Part shown: in pieces, positions 51,002-61,861 of the stretch
Layout of the letters: the number at the start of each line of letters is the position of its first letter
How positions within the stretch are numbered: position 1 is the stretch's first letter
Assembly (NCBI GenBank): GCA_021292165.1
Contig: CM037880.1
Span: forward strand, 207,478,255-207,542,254
Length of the DNA: 64,000 bases
Reading direction: 5' to 3'
Origin: Shinisaurus crocodilurus
Taxonomy: Eukaryota; Chordata; Lepidosauria; Squamata; Shinisauridae
Program-made: the position numbers and the translations under genes
Notes under the pieces: generated by a model
Database searches by the model: none
What the model saw: the letters and a program-made list of their open reading frames with translations, nothing else
Told to the model about the DNA's origin: nothing

Positions 51002-53629
51002 ATGTTGGCATCTATTCCACTCGAAGCAGACTCACAGGCTACAGCCAAGTGGAAAGAGTTTGATGTCCCCGGCATCTGGGCAGAAGACAACCCACCAGGT
51101 TATGCCAAACACCTGCCACCTTTAATAATTGAAGTAAAGCCCCAGGCACGGCCCAGAAGAATAAGGCAAAGGCCTTACCCACGCCCCATCATGCAAGCCA
51201 TCCAATCATACATCGATTCCTACTTAGAACATGGCATTATAAAACCCATTGTGTCATTCTGGAACACCCCGATCCTACCAATTCCCAAGCCAAACGGAAA
51301 GTACAGACCAGTTCAAGATTTAAGAATTGTAAATGAAGCTGTAGTGACTATTCACCCAGTAGTCCCAAACCCATATGTTCTTTTAAGTCTGTTGCTGGCC
51401 AGCGCCAAATGGTTCACAGTAATAGACTTAAAAGATGCATTTTTCTGCATACCCATCCACAGGCAGAGTCAAGGACTGTTTGCCTTTGAGTGGGAAAACC
51501 CCAAAACCGGAAGAAAAACTCAGTACACGTGGACACGGCTCCCACAAGGGTTCAAGAACTCACCGACCCTCTTTGGGACCGCTCTAGGAGGAGACCTAGA
51601 AGAATATAAACCATGCCACGAAAATGAAGTCTTGTTGCAGTATGTTGACGACCTCCTAGTGACAAGAAACACGCAAGATACCTGTTGGAAAAACACCAAG
51701 CAACTCCTTGAACTGTTAGATGAAAAAGGATACCGCGCCTCGCGAGAAAAGGCCCAACTAGTGCAGCTGCAAGTAAGATATCTGGGATACAACATCGAAC
51801 AAGGGCAGAGGACTTTGGGACCTGAACGGAAGCAAGCGGTTTGCCAGCTGCCAACGCCCGTCTCGCGTCGAGACTTGAGAGGCTTTCTAGGAGCGGCAGG
51901 GTTTTGCCGAATATGGATACCAAACTTCAGTCTAATCGCCAAGCCCCTGTATGAAGCTACCAGGGGGCAAGAGACTGAGGAATTTCAATGGACCAAAGTT
52001 CAGAACCAAGCCTTTAACCAGCTGAAAGAGGCTTTGCTAAAGGCCTCGAGTTTAGGCCTTCCAGATCTAGACAAACCTTTCAACTTATACGTAGACACCA
52101 AGAAAAATGTGGCGGTCAGAGTTCTTACCCAGCAGCTAGGATCTTGGCAAAGACCAGTGGCCTACCTATCAAAGCAATTAGACTCAGTGGCCCAGGGATG
52201 GCCAAATTGTCTGAAAGCGCTAGCAGGGACAGCTCTGTTAGTCCAAGAGTCCAGCAAACTGACTTTTGGACAGCCACTGACTGTACTAACTCCACATGCA
52301 TTAAAGGCCGTTCTAGAAGCCAAAGGACACCTGTGGCTAACAAACCCGCGTATGTTAAAATACCAGAGCATGATTACGCACAATCCATTAGTAGAACTCC
52401 AACAGTCAACAGCCCTCAACCCCGCCACTTTGTTGCCTGAGCCACAAGCAAGAGAGATGAATCATGACTGCGTAGAAGTCATTGACCAGACTCATGCGTC
52501 GCGCCCGGATCTCAAAGACACTCCCCTGCCAAATGCTGATTTAGAAGTCTTCACAGATGACTCAAGTTTCGTAGAAAATGGACTCAGAAAAGCAGGCTAT
52601 GCAGTAGTGTCTTGTGACCAGGTGCTAGAAAGTGGACCCTTAGCCCCAGGTACAAGTGCACAGTTGGCCGAATTGTATGCAGTGATAAGAGCTCTACACC
52701 TGGGAGCAGGCAGACGCATGACCATTTGGACAGATTCCAAATACGCATTCCTTACAGCTCATGCACATGGAGCCTTGTATAAAGAAAGAGGACTGATAAA
52801 CTCAGTAGGAAAAGCTATAAAACACGGAGAACAAATCCAAGCTCTTCTAAATGGAGTGTGGAAGCCAACCAAACTGGCCATTGTCCACTGCCGAGGGCAT
52901 CAGCGAGGAAATGACAAAGTAGCAAGAAGAAATCGAAAAGCAGACCAGGAAGCAAAAAGGGCAGCTCACAAGCCCTGGAGAGAATTTGAAGCCGACAGAA
53001 GACAGCATGACACGCAAGCCCGATGCCTACTTCTGTGGAACCCAGAATCTCAGATACAACCAGTGTATACCCAGAAAGAAGTGGCTAAAGCCGAAAGAAA
53101 ATTACAAGCCACCCTGAAGAATGGATGGTACGTACTGCCTGACAAACGAGTGTGGATTCCTGAGGCCCTTGGGTGGGAAGTAGTCAAGACTGCTCACCAA
53201 CAAACACACATGGGAAAAACCGCACTCGCTCAGGCCCTGAACAGAGAAGTACTCATAGACAAAATCCACATGTTAACCAATTACGCTACACAGAAATGCC
53301 TAACATGCGCCCGCAACAATCCTCGTCAAGGGCCCCTGCTTCCACCAGGCAGGCAACCAGAGGGAGACTTGCCGTTTGACTCAGTCACCATCGATTTCAC
53401 CGACATGCCACGGGCAGAAAGACTGAATGCACTCCTAGTGGTTGTTTGTAATTATACAGGATGGCCTGAATGTTTCCCTACCAGGACAAAGAAAGCCAGA
53501 GAAGTGTCACGGGCCCTATTGAGAGACATTATCCCGAGATACAGAATTCCCTCGAGATTGTCGTCTGACAATGGACCAGAATTCACCCAAAAAAGTAGTG
53601 CAAGATGTGGCAAAAACTTTGAAAATTGA
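51002..53629 (+). pseudogene. pol: Provirus pol: reverse transcriptase, RNase H, integrase (broken C-terminus)
   Basis: 875 open codons. Reverse transcriptase: VIDLKDAFF with D142, RLPQGFKNSP, and the YVDD box at 214-217. RNase H: acidic residues at D519, E557 and D578, though the usual TDGS reads TDDS. Integrase: zinc-binding H732/H736 and C766/C769, catalytic D798 and D856. A frameshift at an A-rich run near 53588-53596 ends the frame in an aberrant tail before the third catalytic residue; the rest continues in another phase. It would normally be translated as part of Gag-Pol. Confidence 0.93.
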
Positions 53630-54281
53630 GTGGAAATTGCACTGCAGCTACCACCCTCAGTCAAGCGGACGCGTAGAACGCATGAACCGGACTTTAAAAA
53701 CAAAACTGTCAAAAATATGTCAAGAAACGCACCTAAAATGGCCAGACGCTTTGCCCCTGGCTCTGTTGGCGGTCAGGTGCACTCCTCGGAAAAAACGCAA
53801 TTTGTCTCCTTTTGAGCTTATGTACAGAAGGCCTCCACAATTAGTCAAGCCCTGGTGGGTAGATGAAAGGGAGTTAAGAGTCACGCAAACTCTGCAAACC
53901 ATACAGGGCCTAAGCCAAGTTGTGGAGGACATACAAGAGTATGTAATAAGCCAAAGAAAACCCCTGCTCACTATAAAAGTGCACATATTCCACCCAGGAG
54001 ATTCAGTGTGAGTGAAAGACTGGAAAATTGAGCCTTTAAAAGCACGCTGGAAAGGACCGTATACTGTTGTCATGTGTTCTCCCCTTGCTGTTAAGGTAGC
54101 AGAAATCAAACCCTGGCTCCACTGGACGCGTGTGAAACCCGCTTCTCAATCAAAACCAGTGCAGAAAGTCCAGCCAGTCCCAGAAGGTGAAATAGCCTTG
54201 AAGCTGAAACTCCGACGAAGGCCTGAACCTAAAGCCCCAGCCGGAGTCGGCCTGTACATAGACAAAGAATTGTACGATTAA
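53595..54281 (+). pseudogene. pol: Provirus integrase C-terminal part, out of phase
   Basis: Continues the integrase after the frameshift, with the third acidic residue in 'SSGRVERMNRTLK' and then the C-terminal DNA-binding region. A TGA at 54009-54011 interrupts the frame ('HPGDSV' stop). The remaining codons to 54281 ('WKIEPLKARWKGPYTVV' onward) are still in phase. Together with the upstream break this is a double inactivation. Confidence 0.9.
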
Positions 54282-54478
54282 AGAACCGCGAGGCCATAAT
54301 AACGCCTCCAGCAATTCAGGGTGCAAGTGCTAGTAACCTCTCCCCTGAAAACAAAAAGTCGCGTACCAGACAACTAGCCCTAGCAGGTGTCACACCCGGA
54401 AGCTGACGTCCATCGCTCGGGAGAAGCCTGCGGATGTCAGCGCCAAACGCTTTAAAATAGGTTGCTTTATATAGTATA
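54282..54478 (+). other. Provirus pol-env spacer
   Basis: No open frame. The usual overlap of the integrase end with the env signal peptide is not visible, so the env 5' end is probably deleted or decayed. A TTTATATAGTATAGTAG stretch at 54467 is AT-rich. Confidence 0.5.
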
Positions 54479-54880
54479 GTAGCAATAGGATGGGCATGTA
54501 CCAATGACTGTACCAGTTGTCAAAAGCAAGTGCTAGAAGGACAGACCCTAACTACCACCTTAGTGTACCACACCCATTACAGGTGCAAAACAGGGCCAGT
54601 GAAAAGGTGTTGTTACAAAAATGTATGGTACTCGGTGTGTGTTCAAACTGGACACTGCTTTGACCCCAAGGTAGATCCGGCCCAAACATGGTTAATAGCA
54701 CGGGCACGAGGTTCCGCCCAAGGTCACATAGTAGCTCAAATACAAATAAAGTCGGCTACAAGCTCCGGGTCTTTAATATTTGACCTGTGCAAAATGGCCT
54801 ACTGGCCAACCACATGTGGTGCAGAGCTCAGTTGGCACAAGATAGAACTTATGGGTATCGCACTCCCATTTATATGCTAA
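54479..54880 (+). pseudogene. env: Provirus env, surface-unit remnant
   Basis: About 130 codons, cysteine-rich, including 'CTNDCTSC', 'KRCCYKNVWYSVC' and '[13 protein letters not shown]', consistent with part of a gamma-type surface subunit. There is no signal peptide and no R-x-x-R cleavage site before the transmembrane part. The transmembrane part is in a different phase, so a deletion or shift joins them at about 54850-54880. Far shorter than a usual surface unit. Confidence 0.75.
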
Positions 54881-55395
54881 ATCGCTTAATCAGGTTACAG
54901 GCTGTAGTAGAATTAATATCTAATGAAACTTCGCAAGCGCTTAAAATATTAGCAAAGCAGCAGACAAAGTTTCGAGATGCAATTTATCAAAACCGCTTAG
55001 CTTTAGATTACTTGTTAGCAGCTGAAGGAGGTGTCTGTAGAAAATTCAATTTAAGTAATTGTTGTTTGCAAATTGATGACCAAAGAGAAATAATCGAAAG
55101 CATCACAAAACGCATTGAAACGTTGGCCCATGTTCCAGTGCAGACCTGGGATGAGTTCAACTTTGGAGAAGCTTTCGCTGGGTGGTTTCCCAAGCTGCCA
55201 GGCTTACAGGCCATAGTCGCCCTGATTGGCCTAGTGGCCGTAAGATGCATAATCCTGCCATGCATCCTTCCAATGCTCATACGCTTCCTCCAAAACAGCT
55301 TCAGCTTAATAGCCGAAAGAAAAGCTGCTGCGCAAGTCCTGGCAATGTGGGAATACCGTCCCATCCCGATGATTGAAACTCAATGTGAAGAGTAA
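54850..55395 (+). pseudogene. env: Provirus env, transmembrane subunit
   Basis: About 180 codons open to the stop at 55393-55395. An N-terminal heptad region is followed by '[12 protein letters not shown]' (the immunosuppressive-like segment). A cysteine cluster, one Cys, seven residues, then Cys-Cys (C84 and C92-C93 counted from the upstream ATG at 54787), follows. Then come a second helical region, a tryptophan-rich membrane-proximal part, a hydrophobic anchor around '[13 protein letters not shown]', and a cytoplasmic tail of about 40 residues. The fusion peptide is absent. It is the best preserved part of env. Confidence 0.85.
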
Positions 55396-55406
55396 AATAG
55401 AGTTTC

Positions 55407-55418
55407 AAAAGGAGGGAA
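55407..55418 (+). other. Polypurine tract
   Basis: AAAAGGAGGGAA directly abuts the 3' LTR. It is the plus-strand primer in reverse transcription. Confidence 0.9.
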
Positions 55419-55824
55419 TGAAGTGGGAAAAAGATGGAAAGAAAACTGAGGCAGAAAAAGATTTCCCCCCCCTCCTGAGAACAGACTGCCTGAAGATAGA
55501 CTCCCCCCCCTTCCTCTGCAGACTGCTTACATGGCAATAAATTACTTTCGCGCTGTATTTAGGGAAGTAGATAAGACTGCCTGCGCAGCAGAATGTAAGA
55601 ATAACCAAGGTACAGGAAACAGACAGCGAATATGCTAAAGAGTAAGTGACAAGTAATTGATGACGTATACTTTGATATAAGACTCTGATCACTTCTGTAA
55701 AAAATCGTTCAGTTTGGCGATAGTAATCCCCTGAACCTGTTGCTAGCAATAAAAAACTGTTTTCCAAGCCTGAGGTGGTCCGAGTCCTTCCTATTCTCTG
55801 GAGAAGGGTGATTTTTCTGCAACA
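55419..55824 (+). repeat. 3' LTR
   Basis: 406 bp, TG...CA, matching the 5' LTR except in two C-runs. TATA-like ATATAAG at 55675, AATAAA at 55748-55753. Confidence 0.95.
55748..55753 (+). terminator. Polyadenylation signal in the 3' LTR
   Basis: AATAAA, 72 bases before the LTR end region; expected site of 3' processing of proviral transcripts. Confidence 0.75.
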
Positions 55825-55828
55825 CTGT
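55825..55828. repeat. Provirus target-site duplication, right (CTGT)
   Basis: Partner of 48584-48587. Confidence 0.85.
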
Positions 55829-56225
55829 AAGTAAATATTTTTTTAGTGTCATGCATGAAAACAGACCTTCGTCCCATTTTATTTCAATGGAACTCATTTC
55901 CATGTAAGTTGCTTGGGGTCCAGGTATGAGTATTCCAAATTCTATTGAAACTGTATGATTTCTCTCTGCTCCTGCTTTTATGGTTGATGTTAAAATTTGA
56001 TCTCTTACAATAACAGTGCTTAAATCTAGATCCCTTTTAAAGTATTGTGTCATTTACCATTTAATCCGCTTCCTATATCCTCTTTATTTATGAGCTCAAG
56101 AATTTATCATTTCCACAGGTAGTTTCAGATTGAATGCTGGGATATAATTCACATCAACATAGGTTTATACATTGGATATTAGAGTGGTAGCTCTGGGAAA
56201 TGATTAGCCTTCCCACTCTATCCAA
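55829..56225. other. Non-coding DNA
   Basis: No recognised element. Confidence 0.4.
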
Positions 56226-56425
56226 TCAGACTATTTGTCCATCTAACCAGTATTGCCTACTCTGAATGGCAGCTGCTCTCTTGGATCTCAGGAAGAGGGT
56301 TTCCACATCACCTGATTCATTCTTTCCTTTTCTTTCCTTTTTTCTTTTTCTTTACAGAATGTGCTAGGGGTTGAACCTGGCATTTCATGCATGCAACACA
56401 TGGGCTCTACCACTGACCTATCTCT
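56226..56425 (-). mobile_element. SINE family B copy with CT-rich insertion
   Basis: Minus strand box A AGGTCAGTGGTAGAGCCCAT and box B GGTTCAACCCC, then an AGAAAAAGGAAAG-rich stretch, then the tail GAGTAGGCAATACTGGTTAG. Diverged. Confidence 0.65.
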
Positions 56426-56587
56426 TCTTCCAGGCATCTCCAGTTCTTATATAGGACTAATTAAATTAATTCGCACCAGCATTTCTCATGGTGTAAAATA
56501 CATACACTATACAGTAAGAGACATCACCTATTGCCTCTGTACTTTGAGTCTCTTTGTTTGTCTGCAAGCAAAGTACTCAAGGATGTG
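56426..56587. other. Non-coding spacer
   Basis: No recognised element. Confidence 0.4.
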
Positions 56588-56790
56588 CTGGTGTAGCGTA
56601 GTGGTTAAGAGCATGAGCCCTCTGTCAGAAATTATCAGTTCAATTCTCAGTCCACCTATGAACTCTCTGGGTGGTCTTAGACAAACTACCAGTTTTACAT
56701 ATGGTTGGCAACAGTAATACTGGCCTGGTTTTCAAGGTTGCTGTGTGATGATGACTGAGATAATATATGTGATGTGCTTAGAGAAGTTAG
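56588..56790 (+). mobile_element. tRNA-derived SINE, family A-like, diverged
   Basis: Head GCTGGTGTAGCGTAGTGGTT and box B GTTCAATTCTC, then ACTCTCTGGGTGGTCTTAGA, GGTTGCTGTGTGATG and GATGTGCTTAGAG in the family A order. Lacks the (AAAT)n tail. Confidence 0.6.
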
Positions 56791-58221
56791 AGAAAAATGT
56801 AGAGGCAGCACCAGAGGAAGTATGGAGGGCAAGCACTCCCCAGAGAAGGGGAGTGCTTGCCCCCCACATGTACATTGCAGGAGCCCCATAGTTATTTATT
56901 TGAGGAAAGGCTCTTCTCATAATCACATGCTCTCTCTCTCCTCTCCCCCCACCCCCACTGAAATGCACTTTGACCCTTCTTTGCCTCCCTCCATATTTTT
57001 TCTGGTGCTTCAAGTGGAAAGATGCCATGCACTTGTTAAATATTATTGTAACTAAGAAGATTTGAATTAGGCTTCTGATTATTTGCAATCAAGCATTTCT
57101 GTATATTCTCACACTTTAGCACTCCATCCTCTCTACTTCCACACTGTTGTACCCATGAGCCATGCCCCCCCACATGAAGCGAGGGAGCACAGAGGGTGGA
57201 GGGGGTTGAGCTCCTCTCACCGGCCCACTCCTTTCTGTGTATAAATAAATAATAATTGACCCTTTTGGGTGTGCGGGGCAGGCATGTGTATAAATCTGGC
57301 TGGGTGACAGGCCAGATGGGCGATTAACAAGGGGCGGTGCTAAATATTTGATCTTGCCTAGGACACCAAACTGCCTTGGTTTGCAGTTGGTTAAGGTTCA
57401 TAGAAGGGGTGTGTGTGTTTTTTTTTGGGGCGGGGGAGATGATGGGTGTCAGAAATAGTAGTCTGCCCATGCAAGACTCCTGTTAGATCCCATGAAGGTG
57501 AAGATCAAAATTAGCACAGCACAGTGTATTGGTCACTCAGACCAGCAAGCAAGTCTACCATGAAGCTTATACAGGAGTGTACGGAGTATCTCTTCAACTG
57601 GCTTAGAAAAAAGGAAAAAATCTTCCACTTTTTGTTTCCATTAATCTGCTTCTACATCGATGCATTGATTGTTAAAAAGAACTCCAATATGGTAGGAAGG
57701 CTAAGGCAGTGTGTACAACATCCTTGTATGAGAAATCGCAACAGATCCATCTGTCTAGTGTTCGCAGTGTTAACATCAGTCATGCCAAATGTTGCTTGGA
57801 ACTGCAAGAGCCCGCTGTTTCATCTTGTAACATTTTATCCAAATAATATTATACAAAATGTAACAGATCACTGAAGGCAAAATGTACTAAATGTGGATGC
57901 TAAACTCATCCAGTTGGCCAGTGGTAGTTTAAATTTGAGTTATGCTTCATCAAGAAGTTCAATGGCAAGTTTCCAAGAAGTCTTTAGATAGATATGAAAC
58001 ATCCCTGCCAAAGCTGTCCTTATGGAAATAACACACACTAGTACGATAATATTTCACACATCTTATATTCAGTGGGAAAATTTACAGAATGCACATCTGC
58101 ATGTGTACGTAATTTATGGAATGAATTTCCTTGGTACAAGCACAGTAAGGAGACGACCCACAATCATATTGACCTCCACGTCATTTTGGTGCAGCAGCTT
58201 TACCATGGAATTTGCTCACAG
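56791..58221. other. Non-coding DNA with fragments of GC-rich MITE
   Basis: 57325-57385 (GGGGCGGTGCTAAATATTTG, TAGGACACCAAACTGCC) matches the right end of the CpG-rich element at 7864-8308. A T-run lies at 57417. 56818-56880 includes a short inverted repeat (GCACTCCCC / GGGGAGTGC). Confidence 0.45.
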
Positions 58222-58295
58222 TTTATTTTATTTATTTATTTATTTATTTATTATATTTATACCCCACCTTTTTTCCTGCAAGGAACCCAAGGCAG
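58222..58295 (-). mobile_element. SINE family A 3' tail
   Basis: Minus strand GCCTTGGGTTCCTTGCAGG, GGTGGGGTATAAATATAAT and (AAAT)n. Head and body absent. Confidence 0.8.
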
Positions 58296-60244
58296 AACCC
58301 AATATTTTTAAAATTTTGCCAGGTAGAAAAGTCCAGGAAAAAGCCCCTTGCGGGTTCAAGCCACCAGGGCTTTGGAAACTTCAAAGGATCTGCTGCTTCA
58401 GTCCCTCCAAGCCAGGCTCTTAGGACCCCCTTAGGAGCGCTGTGCCTTCTGACCTAATAAATACAACAGGAGTGCATCATATCATAATCATATACATGAA
58501 TGGCAAACTTGGGTGGTTCAGTGCCTATCAGTTTGCAAGTGAAACATCACCACCTACAAATATGATAGTGATTTCTATATAACTGGGGGGCTTCCAGGTA
58601 TGCAGAAGTACACAAGTTGCCAAAATTAAAAAAAGGAAACAACATCAATGAGACAACCCAATGAGAACTGACTATGCTCAATGCTTTCTCGGTGCCACAA
58701 AACACTGAGTGTTAGTTGAAAGACAAAAATAGCAAACTGATGGGAGGCCAACTTGAGCTTAAATTATCCTGGAGGAGGTCACAGCTGGCTGGTTGACACC
58801 CTGAGCAGGAGCCCTCCTGTTTGGGGGGTGAAGATATACTGCAGCATTTTGTTGCAGATCCTCTTTGTACTGTACCAGTTTTAAACTCTGATCAACACTT
58901 TGATCTACAATATTTTAAAAATCAATCATAATGCTCTAATTTTTTTTAAAAAAAACATGAACTGTTGAAGCCCAAACATAAAATAGAGATTTCATTAAGA
59001 GCACACTCCAGTGCATGTTTAGACAGAAAAAAGTTCTACAATTCCCAGCATTCTCCAGGCAGCATGGGAGTTGCAGGGCTTTTTTTCTGTCTAAATAGTC
59101 ATGGGATTGCATCCTAAATGTCTTTAAATAACAAATATATTACTGGTGTTGTATCGTATAGTGGCTGCAAGACCAATCCAATGTATATTATCTTCTTGGA
59201 TGTCAGTTTGATTGAATTCTGGTGATTGGGCCTTCCAAGCAGTGCCTCTTTTTATTGGCTTTGTTGGCTGCCATGTCATTTGTTTTATATTGTACCTCTG
59301 TAATGATTTGCATATTTTAAGATGCTTTAGTTTGACCATAAGCCACCTTGAGTGTCCCTCTTGGATCAGATAATGTGTGTATTGGGGGGGAAGGCTATAT
59401 CACCAAAAATGGATGGCTGTTCTATTATTTTGAATGTTCCCTCATGTCAAGCCATTTCAGAGAAATTACCACAACACCGTTCCCATTTAAAACATAAAGC
59501 CATGTGAAGGTGTATAAAGAAACATTTGACTGAGGGATCTGCTAGGAGTGGGACCTTGCTTCTCTTCACTTTTGCCAATGCATCATTATCTACTGGTTCC
59601 AAACTTTGGGGTTTCTCTCTGTTTTTTTGTTTGCAAAGGGCAAATATACACTTTGATTTCTGCAAGCTCTGTCTCCCAGTCCATGTTCTGGCATTATACA
59701 AAGGAAGCAGTGGCAGTATCTGTGCAACATCCAAGCTTATTATGAAAGCTACAAGCAAAACACCAACAAAATATGCCTGGAAAACCTCTCTCTTAAACCT
59801 TTTAGCTAACAAAAATCATGACATCCAAAGCAATATGGTGATGAACCTTCTAAATCGCACATAAGCTTGGAATCACAATCTCCATCTTGCAGTGTCAGAG
59901 TAATTGAATTTGAATGTCAAGTTTAGACATACTGGCTCTCATTTATTGATGGAACAAAAAGCATATTCATTTAGGAGTGAATCAGATATAATGGAACACC
60001 AATCCAGATTATTCCTTGGCCTTTGGTTTACTGTTATTTTTTTTATGGGGGTGGGTGTTGCCTCCTCTTGATGTTTGTAAAAACATCTGCCCCTGATTTT
60101 GATTTCTCAGAATTAGTTGCAGTCTACTTTTTCTCAAGAATTGATATTTTTATTGCACTATACTCAGTGTACATGGTGCTTTACAGCATACAGGACACAT
60201 CAAAATAGGTAGAACCACAAATAAAGAACTGGCATAGGAGACAA
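58296..60244. other. Non-coding DNA with small MITE and LINE-like tail
   Basis: 59010-59115 is a short MITE with GCATGTTTAGACAGAAAAAA and its complement TTTTTTTCTGTCTAAATAGTC around TACAATTCCCAGC. 59280-59370 (AAGCCACCTTGAGTGTCCCT) resembles an L2 3' end. The rest is unassigned; no gene-like frame is supported. Confidence 0.45.
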
Positions 60245-60400
60245 ATTTTCAGGGAAGGCTGGTGACTCCGATGTCAGTGGGGCTTCTTATCCATTGCAGA
60301 TTTTATTCTGAGCTTTATAGGAGCTATCCGTGGTGCTCCATGGTGGTGAACCTATTTTGGGGATGGAGTACAGCTCCATGGACAGCTCCTATAGAGGGAG
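60245..60400 (+). repeat. Composite hairpin repeat 'H', copy 3 (hairpin module)
   Basis: Contains GGGAAGGCTGGTGACTCCGA, TTTTATTCTGAGCTTTATAG, GAGCTATCCGTGGTGCTCCA and the arm ATGGACAGCTCCTATAGAG. It lacks the lead segment found in copies 1 and 2. Confidence 0.7.
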
Positions 60401-60569
60401 AGAGGGGGGGAATTTGCACAAAATTCAGGCCTCCACTCCACAGATTTGTGCAAATTGCAGATTGGAGGCCTGACTTTTGCACAAATCTGAAATTAACTGT
60501 TAGAAAATTCAAGTTGGCCGTGGTGGAGTGTGTGCATATGCATTGAGAGGAGGATGCTTTCATACTTCT
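60401..60569. repeat. Inverted 'TTTGCACAAA' repeat
   Basis: AATTTGCACAAAATTCAGGC and CAGATTTGTGCAAATTGCAG, then GAGGCCTGACTTTTGCACAA, form short inverted units. A similar set recurs at 60685-60770. Confidence 0.5.
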
Positions 60570-60660
60570 CATGTTAAATGCTACAACAAGAACCACAACA
60601 AGAGATCTCCGGCTGTTGGGTGGTATAGAAATGTAATAAACAAACAAACAAACAAACAAA
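60570..60660 (+). mobile_element. L2 3' tail with (CAAA)n
   Basis: CGGCTGTTGGGTGGTATAGA, then AATGTAATAAACAAACAAAC. Same 3' end type as the L2 at 40655-41448. Confidence 0.65.
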
Positions 60661-60773
60661 GTTGAATCTAATGAGTCAGCCCTGATTTGCGCAAATCGTG
60701 ATTTGCACAAATTGCACTAGAGATATGCAGTTCTCAGCTCCAAATTTGCACAAATTTGCAATTTCTTGGAAGC

Positions 60774-60801
60774 TACACACACACACACACACACACACAC
60801 A
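60774..60801. repeat. (CA)n microsatellite
   Basis: About 14 dinucleotides. Confidence 0.95.
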
Positions 60802-61258
60802 ACTTGGCCCGCTTTTGGCTGTTGGATCAGAAATGTGTCAAAAGTGCATCAAGCTCAAATGGAATGATTTTCCAGTGTCCCACATCCCTAGGTGGGAGGA
60901 AGAATGGAGGCAATTTTCACCTCTCCATTCTCCTTTTTTAATTTGTTCCTCTAGACAGGCATAGACTGGGCAGGGCTATCCCCCCCTCTGTGTGTGTGTC
61001 TGTCTGTCTCTGTCACTTCCTTCTCTCCCCTCACTTCTTCCCCATCCAGAAGGCTTGTCAGAGGTCTGAACTGATTGCTTGCAGAGGGCTTTTGAAATCA
61101 GGTTGAGTGCCAGATGCTGCCCTAGGGCTGTAGGTTGCCAAACTCTGTTGTATGCAGAGATGAGGGGAGTTCACAACTCACTGTAAACACACAGTGGCAA
61201 AGAGACTGACATATTTCTTGCCTATGTGAATATGATAAAACAAAACAAAACCCTGAAA
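60802..61258. other. Non-coding DNA
   Basis: A short GT/CT-rich stretch at 60989-61015. No recognised element. Confidence 0.4.
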
Positions 61259-61345
61259 TTTATTTATTTATTTATTGTATTTTTAAATCGCCCATCTAGC
61301 TGGTACCTGGCCACTCTAGGCGATGTACAACATACAATGAAACAA
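61259..61345 (-). mobile_element. L2-like LINE 3' end
   Basis: Minus strand GTACATCGCCTAGAGTGGCC, GGCGATTTAAAAATAC, (AAAT)n. Same end as 9493-9745. Confidence 0.65.
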
Positions 61346-61861
61346 ACAGAACTGCTTTGAAACAATATCTGCTGAAATCACCTTAGGGACCTCTGGCTGT
61401 GTGAACCAGACATCAGTCTTACTTATTATTGCAATGGCCAAATGCACCGGTACAATCTCATCAGTATCTCGGACCCTCCAAAACTCCACAAATCCATATA
61501 TTTAGTCAGTTGTTTGTTTGTTTTTAAATAATGTAAAGTATCATTCTGCTGTTAAGGAGCTAAATAACACACCTTTTCACAACAATATTTTCATTTTTTA
61601 AAAAAAAATCAGCTATGCTGAATTATTCTGGAAAACTGCACCTTAAGAATATGTCTCTGTAAGTGAAAACTTAATTTAATAGATAGCTTATATCAGTACT
61701 TACATACAGATAATTAGGCGTATGAACAGGCATTATAATTGGAAACATGAATATTTATACCACTGCGGCACAACGTTATACTCGGGATAATGCATTGGAT
61801 TTCTATGGAGAGATGAATGTTCTTGAATTTTTTCCAAGTATTTTTTAACCAATTGTTTCAG
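61346..61861. other. AT-rich non-coding DNA
   Basis: No repeat recognised. The last 40 bases form a pyrimidine-rich tract ending in TTTCAG. Confidence 0.4.

Larger units (their letters stand above)
48588..55824 (+). mobile_element. Endogenous gammaretrovirus-like provirus, 7.2 kb, defective
   Basis: Order: 5' LTR, primer-binding-site candidate, leader with tandem repeats, gag remnant, protease, reverse transcriptase/RNase H/integrase, env remnant, polypurine tract, 3' LTR. A 4-bp duplication CTGT flanks it. Gamma-type features are a myristoylation-type gag start, the protease-pol order, and a transmembrane protein with a cysteine cluster near an immunosuppressive-like segment. The LTRs differ only in two C-rich tracts, so insertion was recent, yet capsid, nucleocapsid and most of the Env surface unit are missing. 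Confidence 0.95.

Noticed and set aside
59447..59864. Overlapping frames of 112-121 codons on both strands
   Set aside because: No recognisable motif, no splice structure, and overlap on opposite strands suggests chance.
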